From Aristaeella lactis (lineage in GTDB: Bacteria; Bacillota; Clostridia; Christensenellales; Aristaeellaceae): a stretch of 64,000 nucleotides of DNA. Position numbers and translations under genes: made by a program. Every line of letters starts with the position of its first letter. Positions within the stretch are counted from its first letter, which is position 1. Under the pieces are notes generated by a model, which saw only the letters and a list, made by a program, of their open reading frames with translations, did not search any database and had not been told where the DNA came from. The stretch is taken from NCBI RefSeq assembly GCF_018118585.1, contig NZ_CP069421.1, positions 2,728,001-2,792,000 on the forward strand. The letters run 5' to 3'. This document shows, one piece after another, positions 1 to 8,970 of this stretch.

Positions 1-1152
1 CTGGAGACACCGCCGGAAGAGCGGATCCCGGTTCAAACGGTGGTGACGGAATACTCCGACGCGCTGATCCGGGATGCTATCCTGCGTGAACTGGGCCGCG
101 GCGGACAGGTATACTTCCTGTACAACCGGGTACGGAGCATCGGCAGCTTCTATGAGCGGCTGCGGGCCCTGGTGCCGGAGGCCCGGGTGGGCGTGGCCCA
201 CGGGCAGATGAGGGAACACCAGCTGGAAGACGTGATGATGGACTTCTACAACGGCACCTATGACGTGCTGCTGTGCACCACGATCATCGAGAACGGACTG
301 GATGTTCCGAACGCAAATACCCTGATCGTATATGACGCGGAACGCTTCGGCCTGAGCCAGCTGTATCAGCTGCGGGGCCGGGTGGGCCGGAGCAACCGGC
401 AGGCTTATGCCTATTTCACCGTACGCCCGGATCATATCCTGACGGAGACGGCCCAGCAGCGACTGACGGCCATCCGGGAGTTTACCGAATTCGGTGCCGG
501 ATTCCGTATCGCGATGCGCGACCTGGAGATCCGTGGCGCGGGCAATATCCTGGGACCGGAGCAGCACGGCCATCTGGCCACGGTCGGCTATGATATGTAC
601 TGCAAGCTGATGGAGGAAACGCTGAACGAGGTGCAGGGCCGCCAGACGACCCGGGAACTGGAAACCCGGGTGGACCTGCGGGTGGATGCGTTCCTGCCTT
701 CCGACTATGTGGCGGAAGAAAAGCAGCGGATGGAGATGTACAAGCGGATCGCTTCGGTGGTGACAGACGAGGACCGGGCGGACGTGACGGACGAACTGAT
801 CGACCGCTACGGCGACCTGCCGCCGGCAGCGGAGACGCTGCTTGACGTAAGCCAGCTGCGGGCACTGTGCAACCGGCTGGGCGTAAGCCAGGTCACACGC
901 GGCAAGGAAGGCCTGATCATGAAGCTGGATGAGCGGTATGTGCCGGATCCGGCATGCCTGCTGCAGGCTATTTCCGAAACGGACGGACGGCTGGCGCTTT
1001 CCGCCAGGGCTCCGGCCAAAATGATCCTGAAGGCACCGACCCTGCAGGAAGGCGAGATGCTCCAGGAAGCGCTGAAGGTAACGAGGAAACTGGTGAAGCG
1101 GATCGCAGAACTGGAAGAAACAAAGAATCAGGAATCGGTAAAAGAGCAATGA
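1..1152 (+). CDS. mfd: Transcription-repair coupling factor Mfd, C-terminal part
   Basis: The reading frame is open from base 1, so the gene starts before the window; 383 C-terminal residues are visible. Mfd is a DNA translocase that removes RNA polymerase stalled at lesions and recruits UvrA. The sequence shows the second RecA-like helicase lobe: IIENGLDVPNANT followed by motif VI QLYQLRGRVGRS (arginine fingers) near residues 120-130. After that come the RGAGN(I/L)LG segment typical of the translocation region and the C-terminal D7 domain, with RVDAFLPSDYV and a final basic/acidic helix. RecG shares the helicase motifs but lacks this tail. The stop codon overlaps the lspA start (ATGA), so the two are probably translationally coupled. 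Confidence 0.95.
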   Translation: METPPEERIPVQTVVTEYSDALIRDAILRELGRGGQVYFLYNRVRSIGSFYERLRALVPEARVGVAHGQMREHQLEDVMMDFYNGTYDVLLCTTIIENGLDVPNANTLIVYDAERFGLSQLYQLRGRVGRSNRQAYAYFTVRPDHILTETAQQRLTAIREFTEFGAGFRIAMRDLEIRGAGNILGPEQHGHLATVGYDMYCKLMEETLNEVQGRQTTRELETRVDLRVDAFLPSDYVAEEKQRMEMYKRIASVVTDEDRADVTDELIDRYGDLPPAAETLLDVSQLRALCNRLGVSQVTRGKEGLIMKLDERYVPDPACLLQAISETDGRLALSARAPAKMILKAPTLQEGEMLQEALKVTRKLVKRIAELEETKNQESVKEQ

Positions 1153-1610
1153 AAAGAAGGAAGTTAACATTCTGGCTGATTGTGGCCGCGGTGCTGGTGC
1201 TGGACAGGATCACAAAGGAACTGGCGCCGGGAATCCCGGCCGGGGGTATCATGCTGATCCCGGGGGTCATCGGACTACGGTACGCGGAAAACACGGGGAT
1301 CGCCTTCTCCCTGCTGAGTGGTGTGCCGCGGCTGACAGGCGTCCTGGGGCTGGCGGTGGTGGCCGGCGGCTATGTGTGGCTGCGGACAAAAGACATCGCT
1401 CCTTTCCCGACAGTCGCGCTGGCCCTGATGGCCGGAGGCGCATTGGGCAACATGGCGGACCGGCTGATCCGGGGCTTTGTGCCGGATATGATCGAGACGC
1501 TTTTTATGAACTTTCCGGTGTTCAATATCGCGGACAGCTGCCTGACGGTGGGCTGTGTGCTGATGATGATCAGCCTGCTGTGCAGGCCTAAGGACTGGGC
1601 GAAGCTCTGA
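1149..1610 (+). CDS. lspA: Lipoprotein signal peptidase II
   Basis: Predicted 153-residue membrane aspartyl protease that cleaves signal peptides from diacylglyceryl-modified prolipoproteins. Four hydrophobic segments are visible (about residues 6-21, 58-73, 86-105, 128-145). Family motifs are present: NTGIAFSLL, then GNMADRLIRGFVPDMIE and FNIADSCLTVG, which supply the two catalytic aspartates in the VPD and IADS segments. The length matches the family (150-170 aa). The ATG at 1149 overlaps the mfd stop; a longer frame reaching back inside mfd was not used because the family N-terminus begins with the first hydrophobic helix. The partner lgt is not in the window. Confidence 0.95.
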   Translation: MKRRKLTFWLIVAAVLVLDRITKELAPGIPAGGIMLIPGVIGLRYAENTGIAFSLLSGVPRLTGVLGLAVVAGGYVWLRTKDIAPFPTVALALMAGGALGNMADRLIRGFVPDMIETLFMNFPVFNIADSCLTVGCVLMMISLLCRPKDWAKL

Positions 1611-2002
1611 GGACTGCCAGTGGGCGAAGAACCGATGACCTCCAGTGGAGGGAATCTCATCGATTCTGAGGTCAACTGAAAGGGAATGGTCTCCCCAGTG
1701 GGGAGCCATGACCATTGAAGTTGCGGGAAGAAATTTCGTCAGAGCTGGGGTTCGGAACGCCCGGAAAACGATCCAGTGGATCGTTTTCAGTGGAGAACGG
1801 GCGGCAGCCCCGGGCAAGGAACCGAAACGAGCGAGCTGTCTGGGGAGCGAGGGAAACGGCAGCCCAGTGGGCTGTCCGCTGAAAGCGGAAGTGACCCGAA
1901 CGAGTCAATCGAAGCAAGCAGTGGGTTGAAGCGTCAGCAATACCCACTGCGCCGACTGAGATTGCGGAAGACAGTCGCGACGATTGAGGTTGCGGACGGA
2001 GA
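1611..2002. repeat. Cluster of CAGTGG-loop hairpins between lspA and the RluD-type gene
   Basis: This is a 390-base gap without a credible gene. It holds perfect inverted repeats with the same AGT loop: CCTCC-AGT-GGAGG at 1639-1651, CTCCCC-AGT-GGGGAG at 1691-1705, an 11-bp stem at 1764-1788 (GAAAACGATCC/GGATCGTTTTC) and CAGCCC-AGT-GGGCTG at 1860-1874. A further hairpin, TCCGCT-GAA-AGCGGA, lies at 1875-1889, and a 9-bp pair GCAGTGGGT/ACCCACTGC at 1918-1926/1942-1950. Open frames crossing the cluster on both strands are translations of these hairpins. It looks like a mosaic of small non-autonomous palindromic elements. Confidence 0.75.
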
Positions 2003-2040
2003 TTAATTCATAATTCACAATTCATAATTCATAATGATGA
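2003..2040. repeat. AT-rich intergenic tract (AATTCATAATTC family)
   Basis: A run of near-identical units AATTCATAATTCACAATTC directly before the next gene. Similar tracts occur at 11625-11657, 16337-16365, 22117-22166, 23607-23645, 24555-24590 and 30309-30338, all in gaps of the GC-rich half. The function is unknown. Confidence 0.7.
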
Positions 2041-2073
2041 TTACTGTGAACTGCTGGACAGAAAGGTGCTGCT

Positions 2074-2979
2074 ATGACAGATACGGAGTACAAAGTGTCT
2101 TCTGACGGACGGCGGCTGGATGTGCTGCTGAGCGAGGCGACCGGCCTGAGCCGGAGCCGTGTGGCATCCCTGATGGAGGATGGACTGTGTGTATCCGGCG
2201 GGAAGGAATGCCGGAAGGCAGGCCTGAAACTGCCGGAGGGACAGGAGATCATCCTGATGGTTCCCGCTCCCCGGGAGGCTGTTCCAAAGGCGGAGGACAT
2301 TACACTGGAGATCCTGTATGAAGATGAGGATCTTGCGGTGGTGGTGAAGCCCCGGGGCATGGTGGTGCATCCCGCGGCAGGCCATCCGGATGGAACCCTG
2401 GTAAACGCGCTGCTGGGAAAACTGGATTCCCTCGGCGGGATCGGCGGGGAACTGCGGCCTGGTATTGTGCACCGGCTGGACAAAGAGACCAGCGGGCTGA
2501 TGCTGGTCGCCAAGAATGATGAGACTCAGGAAGAACTAAGCCGGATGCTGAAGGACCGGGAGATCGAAAAGCATTACCGGGCCCTGGCGGAGGGACATTT
2601 CAAGGAACCGGAAGGCGAGATCAACGCGCCGATCGACCGGAGCAAAAAAGACCGGAAGAAGATGGCGGTGGATCCGGAAGGCCGTCCGGCCCTGACCCGC
2701 TGGAAAGTGCTGGCGGAAGGACCGGGATGCACGCTGCTGGATGTTCACATCCTGACCGGGCGGACCCACCAGATCCGCGTACACCTGAGAAGTATCCATC
2801 ACCCGGTATGCGGGGATGAACTGTACGGGTTTGACCGGGGTGTGAAGGTGCCCTGTCTGATGCTCCATGCCTTCAGCCTGAAGTTTCACCATCCCCGGAC
2901 CAAACAGGAAATGACCTTCCAGGCTCCGCTGCCGGAGGATTTCCTGAAAGGCCTGAAAAGCAACGGGATCATCATTTGA
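2074..2979 (+). CDS. RluD-family 23S rRNA pseudouridine synthase
   Basis: Converts specific uridines in RNA to pseudouridine; RluD-type members act on helix 69 of 23S rRNA, but the exact target cannot be read from sequence. The N-terminal 60 residues look like an S4 RNA-binding domain (RRLDVLLSEATGLSRSRVASLM). The catalytic domain has VVVKPRGMVVHPAAGH, the active-site motif HRLDKETSGLMLVAKN (catalytic Asp) near residue 135, and GRTHQIRVHL near 230. At 301 residues it has normal family length. Its position after lspA is the usual Bacillota order (compare YlyB of B. subtilis). Confidence 0.93.
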   Translation: MTDTEYKVSSDGRRLDVLLSEATGLSRSRVASLMEDGLCVSGGKECRKAGLKLPEGQEIILMVPAPREAVPKAEDITLEILYEDEDLAVVVKPRGMVVHPAAGHPDGTLVNALLGKLDSLGGIGGELRPGIVHRLDKETSGLMLVAKNDETQEELSRMLKDREIEKHYRALAEGHFKEPEGEINAPIDRSKKDRKKMAVDPEGRPALTRWKVLAEGPGCTLLDVHILTGRTHQIRVHLRSIHHPVCGDELYGFDRGVKVPCLMLHAFSLKFHHPRTKQEMTFQAPLPEDFLKGLKSNGIII

Positions 2980-3032
2980 TTCAGAATCCAGATTGATAAG
3001 TCGGAACAAAGCAGAAGAGAAGACACAGATTA

Positions 3033-3060
3033 CGCCGGCAGCGAAAGCTGCCGGAGTTTT
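3033..3060 (+). terminator. Rho-independent terminator after the RluD-type gene
   Basis: Stem CCGGCAGC (3035-3042), GAAA loop, GCTGCCGG (3047-3054), followed by AGTTTTGTT. It lies between two converging genes. Confidence 0.8.
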
Positions 3061-3061
3061 G

Positions 3062-3811
3062 TTATCCGGGGAGGATCTCCGCGCAAAGGATGGCGGCATC
3101 GTTGCTGCCTGTCTGCCGGAAGAACTGGTGAATGAGCACGGTAAATGCTCTCTGCCCCGTCAGGGAAGCAGCCTGCCGCAGGGATGGCTCCAGTTCGCCG
3201 GCGCCCAGGAGGTGATTGCTTCCGGATGGGTGGGTCAACACTGTCCGCAGGCACCGCTGCGACGGAACACATTCTGTGCCGGGCAGAGAGCTGTAGAACA
3301 TGATCCCGCGGTCAGCAGGACCCAGCGGGGTGATCTCTTCGCCCACACTATACCGCTGGCGATAGTAAAAGACAAAAGAATCTCCTTCTTCCGGGGCGGA
3401 ACGGTAAACCGGATAGTGCTGGTTTCCGAAGGAAAACAGGTACCGCTCCTGGGTTTCATACATTTCCCAGGGTGTTCCGGCTGAAAGCAGATTGAAGCAG
3501 TCAATGGATTCCCGGGCGGCGGCGATCCGGGCATCGATCTGCGTTTTCAGCAGGGTCAGGCGGTCAATCTCTGTATGCAGATTTCCAACGAGAAGGTCGG
3601 TTTGTCCGTTGCTGAAGGCCTTCGCAATAACCTTCAGAGGGACGCCCAGGTTCGACAGGTACCGGATGACGGTTAACTGATACAGGTCGTCATCGGTATA
3701 GTCCCGGTAGCCGTTGGGCAGGCGCCCGGGGCGGACAAGCCCCAGTTTTTCATAGAAGCGGATCATATCACGGGATACTCCGGTTGAGCGGGAGGCGTCA
3801 TTGATCTTCAT
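3062..3811 (-). CDS. MerR-family transcriptional regulator
   Basis: 249-residue regulator. Residues 1-70 form the winged helix-turn-helix of MerR proteins: MKINDASRSTGVSRDMIRFY, EKLGLVRPGR, NGYRDYTDDDLYQLTVIRYL. A dimerisation helix follows (about 75-115), then a C-terminal ligand domain of about 130 residues resembling the multidrug-binding/GyrI-like domains. The start was set at 3811 because AGAAAGGAT lies 7 bases upstream and the family N-terminus begins MKI; a longer frame to 3862 has no ribosome site. The gene is divergent from the flavoprotein gene at 3951, and the shared operator (3866-3896) suggests that it activates that gene and controls itself. The inducer is unknown. Confidence 0.9.
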   Translation of the reverse strand: MKINDASRSTGVSRDMIRFYEKLGLVRPGRLPNGYRDYTDDDLYQLTVIRYLSNLGVPLKVIAKAFSNGQTDLLVGNLHTEIDRLTLLKTQIDARIAAARESIDCFNLLSAGTPWEMYETQERYLFSFGNQHYPVYRSAPEEGDSFVFYYRQRYSVGEEITPLGPADRGIMFYSSLPGTECVPSQRCLRTVLTHPSGSNHLLGAGELEPSLRQAASLTGQRAFTVLIHQFFRQTGSNDAAILCAEILPG

Positions 3812-3848
3812 ATCCGGATCCTTTCTGCGGCAGGCATTCTGTGCATAC

Positions 3849-3877
3849 ATTATAGCATGCATCTATTGACATTGGAA
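3849..3877 (-). promoter_or_regulatory. Promoter of the merR gene, overlapping the operator
   Basis: On the minus strand, TTCCAA (3877-3872) lies 17 bp before a perfect TATAAT (3854-3849). The -35 box falls inside the MerR palindrome, which predicts autoregulation. Confidence 0.55.
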
Positions 3878-3896
3878 CAGTTCCAACGTTTACAAT
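3866..3896 (+). promoter_or_regulatory. MerR-type promoter with 19-bp spacer and palindromic operator
   Basis: TTGACA (3866-3871) and TACAAT (3891-3896) are separated by 19 bp instead of 17. The spacer holds a perfect dyad, TTGGAAC-A-GTTCCAA (3872-3886). This is the classic layout by which MerR activators unwind an over-long promoter. It drives the flavoprotein gene starting at 3951. Confidence 0.85.
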
Positions 3897-3950
3897 AAAA
3901 TCAGAAAGAGAAGACCCGTCTGACGGGAACATACGAAGGAGGAGAAGAAC

Positions 3951-6287
3951 ATGAAAAAGATTCTGGCCATTCTCATTGCCGCAATTCTAGTTCTGCCTGT
4001 GCTGACCGGCATGGCCTGCGCGGAAAGCGCCCTGACCGACGGTACATACAGCGCGGAACAGCAGGGCTTTGGCGGTCCTGTGAAAGTTGAGATCACCATC
4101 GAAGGCGGTCAGATCACCGGCGTTGCGATCACCGGCGATAACGAGACCGAAGGCGTTGGAGCCGCGGCTCTCGAACCGCTGGCCGGACAGGTGAAGGAAG
4201 CGCAGTCTGCCGCGATTGACGGTGTGGCCGGCGCGACCGTGACCTCCGGAGCCGCGAAGGCGGCTGTTGCCGAGATCCTGGCGGAAGCGTCCGGAAAAGG
4301 CGCGGCTGAACTGGTTATTGCCGACGGAACCTATGAAGCCCAGGCATGGAGCTTTTCCCTGAACTACCAGATGAATGTGAAGACGGTGATTGAAGGCGGA
4401 AAGATCGCATCCATCGAAGTGGGAGATAACGGAGATACCGCGATCATCCTGAATACCGCCATTGAAAACCTGATCCCCGCCATGATCGAAAACCAGTCCG
4501 TGAAGGTGGACTCCATTACCGGCGCAACGGTATCCAGCGGAGCCATCAAGGCGGCAACGGAAGACTGCCTGCTCCAGGCGATCAACGCGGCCGGCGGCGA
4601 TCCTTCCGCGATCACCGCTTTCTACAGCGTGCCTGAGAAGAGCACTGCCGTCGAAACCATCAACACCAAGGTGCTGGTTATCGGTATGGGCGGCGCCGGC
4701 ATTATGACAGGCAACCGCGTTGTGGATAAACTGTATGAAGCCTATGAAGGCGACACCTCAAAGATTGATGTCCTGATGATCGACAAGGCCGCCAAGTACG
4801 GCGGAACCTCTGTCACTACCTCTTCCCCCATGTCCATCAACCCCAGCTACTTTGTGGAGAAGAATGACGGCAAGGAATACGTGGATGCCGAAAACCTGAA
4901 GAAAGTCTGGATGGAGTACACGGAAGGCGACGCCAAGGAATGGGCCATCGACATGATGATGGAATCCTCCGGCGACGCGGTGAATTACCTGATCGACAAC
5001 GGCTTTGTCTTCGGCGCGCCGGTGCAGGGCCTGTCCGATCCCTACCTGATCTGCTGCAACTACGGTGACGGGTTCATGGTGGACAAGTCCATCGTGCAGG
5101 CTTACTTTGACAAGTTCATGAGCAACTATACCGCCAAGGGCGGTAAGTACATGCTGCAGACCGAGGCGACCTCCCTGATCGTGGAAGACGGCAAGGTCAC
5201 CGGTGTGAACGCGGTCGGCGCGGACGGAACCACCTATATCATCAACGCTGAATACATTGTTTCCGCCACCGGCGGTTTCGCCGGCAACGGGGAAATGGAA
5301 GACAAGTATTTCTCTGACAAATACTACAACCTCTCCGGCGGCGGACGCTGGAACGCGTACGGCATGACCCAGAACGACGGTAAGATCATCCAGTCCGCCA
5401 TTGACAACGGCGCGGCAACCTATAACATCGGCATGCCTCCTGTGAGCCACATCGGCGGCGCCTACAAGGTGATGCATGAGTTCCCGATCATCCAGCAGGA
5501 GTATCCGGACTTCTTCACCGGCAAGCCTGCCACCATCTCCCTGAACGACGTTCCCATGATGCTGGCGGTGGCACCGAACAGCCTGGCCGTCAACCGCCAG
5601 GGCGTACGCTTCAAGGATGAGACAACCCTGACAGCTTACGGCAACTGGGCTGCCGGCGCGTACTTCTTCACCATCTGGTCCGATGAGCAGATGCAGTCCA
5701 TCCGGGAAAACGGCCTGAAGTTCAGCAACATCGGTATCTTTATCAACCAGGGCGGCTGGCCGGCCAACACCCCGATCCCCGAACTGTATGACGTCCTGGA
5801 GAAGGGCATCGAGATGGATTACATCTACAAGGCAGATACCCTTGAGGAACTGGCTGAAAAGATCGGCGTGGATCCCGCGACACTGGCGAAGACCGTGGCG
5901 GATTACAACAGCTACTGCGACACCAAGGAAAATCCGCCCCAGGGTATTGAAAAGAACCCCGTCATCTATGACCTGAGCGGACGTCCCATGGAGGGTGAGT
6001 ACAACGTCTATGAGAAGGTCGAAGGCAACGGACCGTACTACGCCGTGAAGGGCGCGCCATGGATCTATTCCACCACTGGCGCCCTGGACGTGGACGAGCA
6101 GTTCCGTGTGCTGAAGGCTGACGGCGAACCGCTGGAAGGCCTGTACGCGGTTGGTACCGACTGCCTGGGCATCATGTTCACCGAAAAGAAGGAATACGTC
6201 ACCTACGGCGGCGCGGACCAGGGCTGGGCTTTCACTTCCGGCTACCTGGCCGGCCAGAAGCTGGCTGAAACGATCCTGGCTGAATAA
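3951..6287 (+). CDS. Exported FMN-binding / FAD-dependent reductase (fumarate-reductase-like flavoprotein)
   Basis: 778 residues with a signal peptide (1-25, ending MACAES). Two FMN-binding domains follow (about 27-105 and 120-205), with covalent flavin attachment motifs DGVAGATVTS and DSITGATVSS; the Thr in GAT is the residue linked to FMN by ApbE in this family. An FAD-binding domain of the FrdA/urocanate-reductase type fills about 230-775, with VLVIGMGGAGI near its start and a final GGADQGWAFTSGYLAGQ. Members outside the membrane reduce fumarate, urocanate or related acceptors using electrons from membrane flavoproteins; the substrate here is unknown. The duplicated FMN domain is notable. 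GGAGGA lies 8 bases before the ATG, and the promoter is MerR-type. Confidence 0.88.
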   Translation: MKKILAILIAAILVLPVLTGMACAESALTDGTYSAEQQGFGGPVKVEITIEGGQITGVAITGDNETEGVGAAALEPLAGQVKEAQSAAIDGVAGATVTSGAAKAAVAEILAEASGKGAAELVIADGTYEAQAWSFSLNYQMNVKTVIEGGKIASIEVGDNGDTAIILNTAIENLIPAMIENQSVKVDSITGATVSSGAIKAATEDCLLQAINAAGGDPSAITAFYSVPEKSTAVETINTKVLVIGMGGAGIMTGNRVVDKLYEAYEGDTSKIDVLMIDKAAKYGGTSVTTSSPMSINPSYFVEKNDGKEYVDAENLKKVWMEYTEGDAKEWAIDMMMESSGDAVNYLIDNGFVFGAPVQGLSDPYLICCNYGDGFMVDKSIVQAYFDKFMSNYTAKGGKYMLQTEATSLIVEDGKVTGVNAVGADGTTYIINAEYIVSATGGFAGNGEMEDKYFSDKYYNLSGGGRWNAYGMTQNDGKIIQSAIDNGAATYNIGMPPVSHIGGAYKVMHEFPIIQQEYPDFFTGKPATISLNDVPMMLAVAPNSLAVNRQGVRFKDETTLTAYGNWAAGAYFFTIWSDEQMQSIRENGLKFSNIGIFINQGGWPANTPIPELYDVLEKGIEMDYIYKADTLEELAEKIGVDPATLAKTVADYNSYCDTKENPPQGIEKNPVIYDLSGRPMEGEYNVYEKVEGNGPYYAVKGAPWIYSTTGALDVDEQFRVLKADGEPLEGLYAVGTDCLGIMFTEKKEYVTYGGADQGWAFTSGYLAGQKLAETILAE

Positions 6288-6338
6288 GCAGCCAACTGAA
6301 ATCTGACAGACAGGGCAACCTCTATACCCCCATAAGCA

Positions 6339-6370
6339 GCCCGGATACGGTAAATCGTATCCGGGCTTTG
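6339..6370 (+). terminator. Terminator after the flavoprotein gene
   Basis: 11-bp perfect stem GCCCGGATACG/CGTATCCGGGC (6339-6349 and 6356-6366) followed by TTTG. Confidence 0.7.
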
Positions 6371-6410
6371 CTGTATGGAAAGGGAAAAGGAAAAAACTGT
6401 CAAAGAAACA

Positions 6411-6439
6411 TTGACGAACCGGTATGACGATAATAGAAT
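6411..6439 (+). promoter_or_regulatory. Promoter of the WG-repeat gene at 6593
   Basis: TTGACG, 17-bp spacer, TAGAAT. The leader to the start codon is about 150 bases, and no clear riboswitch fold was seen in it. Confidence 0.6.
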
Positions 6440-6592
6440 CAAAGCCAGTACAAACAAGAGGTTATAGCCGGTTTTCTTTTTATTCAGAATGATAAGGCAA
6501 CAAAGGGAACCTGCTGTCATTCTGATCCGTCATATAAGCAGAAACGCATTTCAAAACAGAGCGGGAGACCATTCCGAAAGGGGAGCGGGAGA

Positions 6593-8890
6593 ATGAAACG
6601 CCGACTCATGACCGTATCAGTGATCCTGGTGATCCTGTGCCTGCTGGCTGCGGCTGCAGGCGCGGAAAATGCAGGAACGAATGATGAACTGTATCCCAAA
6701 CAGGCGGAGAATCAACTGTGGGGATATTCCGATGCTGCCGGGAACTGGGTGATCCCTGCACAGTATCAGGATACTGATGGTTTCCGGGGAAACTATGCCT
6801 GTGTCAGTATCCGCAAAGATGATGGATATATTTATGACGGTATCATCGATCGCAGCGGAGAGTTTGTTCTGCAGCCGGAGTATGATATTGAAGACGGCTA
6901 CGGAGAAGGTTTTGGAGGATTCGGAACATGGGATGACGGGTATTATATAGTCTGGCAACGGGATAGGAATGATAACGAGTCATACGGTTTTTTTGATGTG
7001 CCGTCAGGTTTCTTTTCCGGATTAAAGTATGAAAATGTCCTGGATACATATGGAAAGTGTGATCTGATTCCTGTGTCAGAAAAACGGGATGGAACAGAAT
7101 ACATGGGTTTCGCCGATCGAACTACCGGTGAACTGGTGCTTCCTTATCAATACTGGATCAGCACAGAATACTTTATATCCGCTTTTCATGAGGGCGTGGA
7201 AGCGCTGGCTCCTGTGACCGGACAGGATGAAGAAACCGGGGATGCTGTTCCGGGCAAATTTGAGCTTGTGAAAACTGACGGCGGGATCATTCAGCTGCCG
7301 GATGGTATTTCAGCGGTGGATGGCAGTCGTATGTCGGAAGGACTGATCGACGTAATGGATGACAGTACAGGACTGTTTGGCTATGCTGATATCAACGGAA
7401 ATGTGGTGATTACACCGGCTTATGTGTGGGCGAGCGTATTTGTGGACGGGCAGGCAACGGTGGAACTGACGGAGGATAATTATGCTCTTATTGACCATGA
7501 AGGGAAGATAGTTCTTCTTGATGAGGATGAACAGTTTACAGTCATTATGGCTGAAAAAGCCGGAACCGGAAAACCAAAATACGCTTATCGAGGAGAAAAC
7601 GGATTGTTCGGTTATATTGATGAACAGGGCCAGGTTGTTATGCCCCCGCAATTTATTCACGCAGATGACTTTGCAGGTGATTATGCAGAAGTAGAAGTCA
7701 TACCGGAAGTATCGATAGAAAACCGCGAAGGGCTGATTAATACAAATGGAGAGTGGGTACTGCATCCGGACAAGTCTGCTTGGCTGAAGCGTTCTGATGA
7801 TGGATTGTATATATTGGGACTTAACGGCAAATGCGGTTTCCTGGATATTGAGACAGGGTTTTTCTCGGGGTATTTGTATGATGATGTAATACCACAATAC
7901 TTGTATGGCTATGCTTCTGATGGTAATACTTCCAGCCTGATCCGTATCAAGATAGATGGGAAGACCGGGTTCGCGGACAGAAAGACAGGGGGAATCCGTA
8001 TACCGTGCCAGTATGAGGCAGCTGATGATTTCGCAAGAGGCTATGCGACAGTGACCTCTCCGGACGGACAAACCCTGCTGATTGATGAGAACGGAAAAGA
8101 ATATATCGCGCCTGAAGGAACCACTATATACGGAAACCGCTTTTCTGATGACCTGTGCGTTGTTCAAGACAAGGAAAGCGGTTTATATGGATACATGGAT
8201 ATGGAAGGGAAGCTGGTGATTCCAGCGGAATACAGCTCGGCATATTCATTTGATGACGGAACTGCTTCAGTGAGAAAAGACAATGTATGGTATGAAATCA
8301 CTCCGGAAGGACAACTGAAGGTCGCCCCCAAAAACACTGAAACACGTTGGTATATATCCGAGAATATGGATTATATTCAACAGGAAGACAATCCTGATAC
8401 GCTGGCTGTTTTCGGGGAAGGGGACACATTGCTGTTCACCGTGACTGTGCCGAACCTGAAGTATATAAAAGCATGCGGAGCGGATGGCGTGCTCTGGTAT
8501 GAGATTGAAGATCCGGATGGGGAAGATTTCGTAACAAGACACAGGTTTGGCCTGATGAATGATCAGGGGAATATCCTGACAGAACCGCAGTTTGGCAGAA
8601 AATATAGCGACAGCAAGTATCGTTTTTGTGAAGGCTTGTGTGCTGTGATAGATGCTGAATCCGGAAAAGCAGGATATATTGACGCGGTTGGGAACTGGGT
8701 TATTCCGCCACGATATAAAGAAGCGGAATCTTTCATAAATGGCAGGGCCTGGGTGACAGAAGGAAGAGCTGCACCGTTTGGTTATTATGGGTGGATTATC
8801 TATGAACGGAAGCTGATCAATCAGGCGGGAGAAATCCTGTTTACGGAAACCGTACCGGATACGGGGGAATACGAATATGAATACTATTAA
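6593..8890 (+). CDS. Exported WG-repeat (KWG) protein
   Basis: 765 residues: signal peptide (1-24, ending AAAAGAEN), then WG repeats throughout. Typical units are LWGYSDAAGNWVIPAQY, GLFGYADINGNVVITPAY, GLFGYIDEQGQVVMPPQF, GLYGYMDMEGKLVIPAEY and AGYIDAVGNWVIPPRY, each followed by a segment such as F..G.A.V. These repeats build beta-rich surfaces; most members have no known activity. The gene has its own promoter and AGGGGAGCGGGAG before the ATG. It is the only member of this family in the GC-rich half and a likely relative of the WG proteins at 52-64 kb. Confidence 0.88.
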   Translation: MKRRLMTVSVILVILCLLAAAAGAENAGTNDELYPKQAENQLWGYSDAAGNWVIPAQYQDTDGFRGNYACVSIRKDDGYIYDGIIDRSGEFVLQPEYDIEDGYGEGFGGFGTWDDGYYIVWQRDRNDNESYGFFDVPSGFFSGLKYENVLDTYGKCDLIPVSEKRDGTEYMGFADRTTGELVLPYQYWISTEYFISAFHEGVEALAPVTGQDEETGDAVPGKFELVKTDGGIIQLPDGISAVDGSRMSEGLIDVMDDSTGLFGYADINGNVVITPAYVWASVFVDGQATVELTEDNYALIDHEGKIVLLDEDEQFTVIMAEKAGTGKPKYAYRGENGLFGYIDEQGQVVMPPQFIHADDFAGDYAEVEVIPEVSIENREGLINTNGEWVLHPDKSAWLKRSDDGLYILGLNGKCGFLDIETGFFSGYLYDDVIPQYLYGYASDGNTSSLIRIKIDGKTGFADRKTGGIRIPCQYEAADDFARGYATVTSPDGQTLLIDENGKEYIAPEGTTIYGNRFSDDLCVVQDKESGLYGYMDMEGKLVIPAEYSSAYSFDDGTASVRKDNVWYEITPEGQLKVAPKNTETRWYISENMDYIQQEDNPDTLAVFGEGDTLLFTVTVPNLKYIKACGADGVLWYEIEDPDGEDFVTRHRFGLMNDQGNILTEPQFGRKYSDSKYRFCEGLCAVIDAESGKAGYIDAVGNWVIPPRYKEAESFINGRAWVTEGRAAPFGYYGWIIYERKLINQAGEILFTETVPDTGEYEYEYY

Positions 8891-8970
8891 ACCGGAATAT
8901 GTTTATTTGTGCAGATGATTATTCCATCGTGAAAATACAAGCGTAAAGATTTCTTTTGTTTCCTCTTTCT

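Noticed and set aside
1645-2006. Short frames on both strands between lspA and the RluD-type gene
   Set aside because: They translate the CAGTGG hairpin cluster; no ribosome sites or conserved composition.
2993-3484. Plus-strand open frame over the merR gene
   Set aside because: It is the antisense of a clear MerR protein with a ribosome site and divergent promoter; its translation shows no family pattern.
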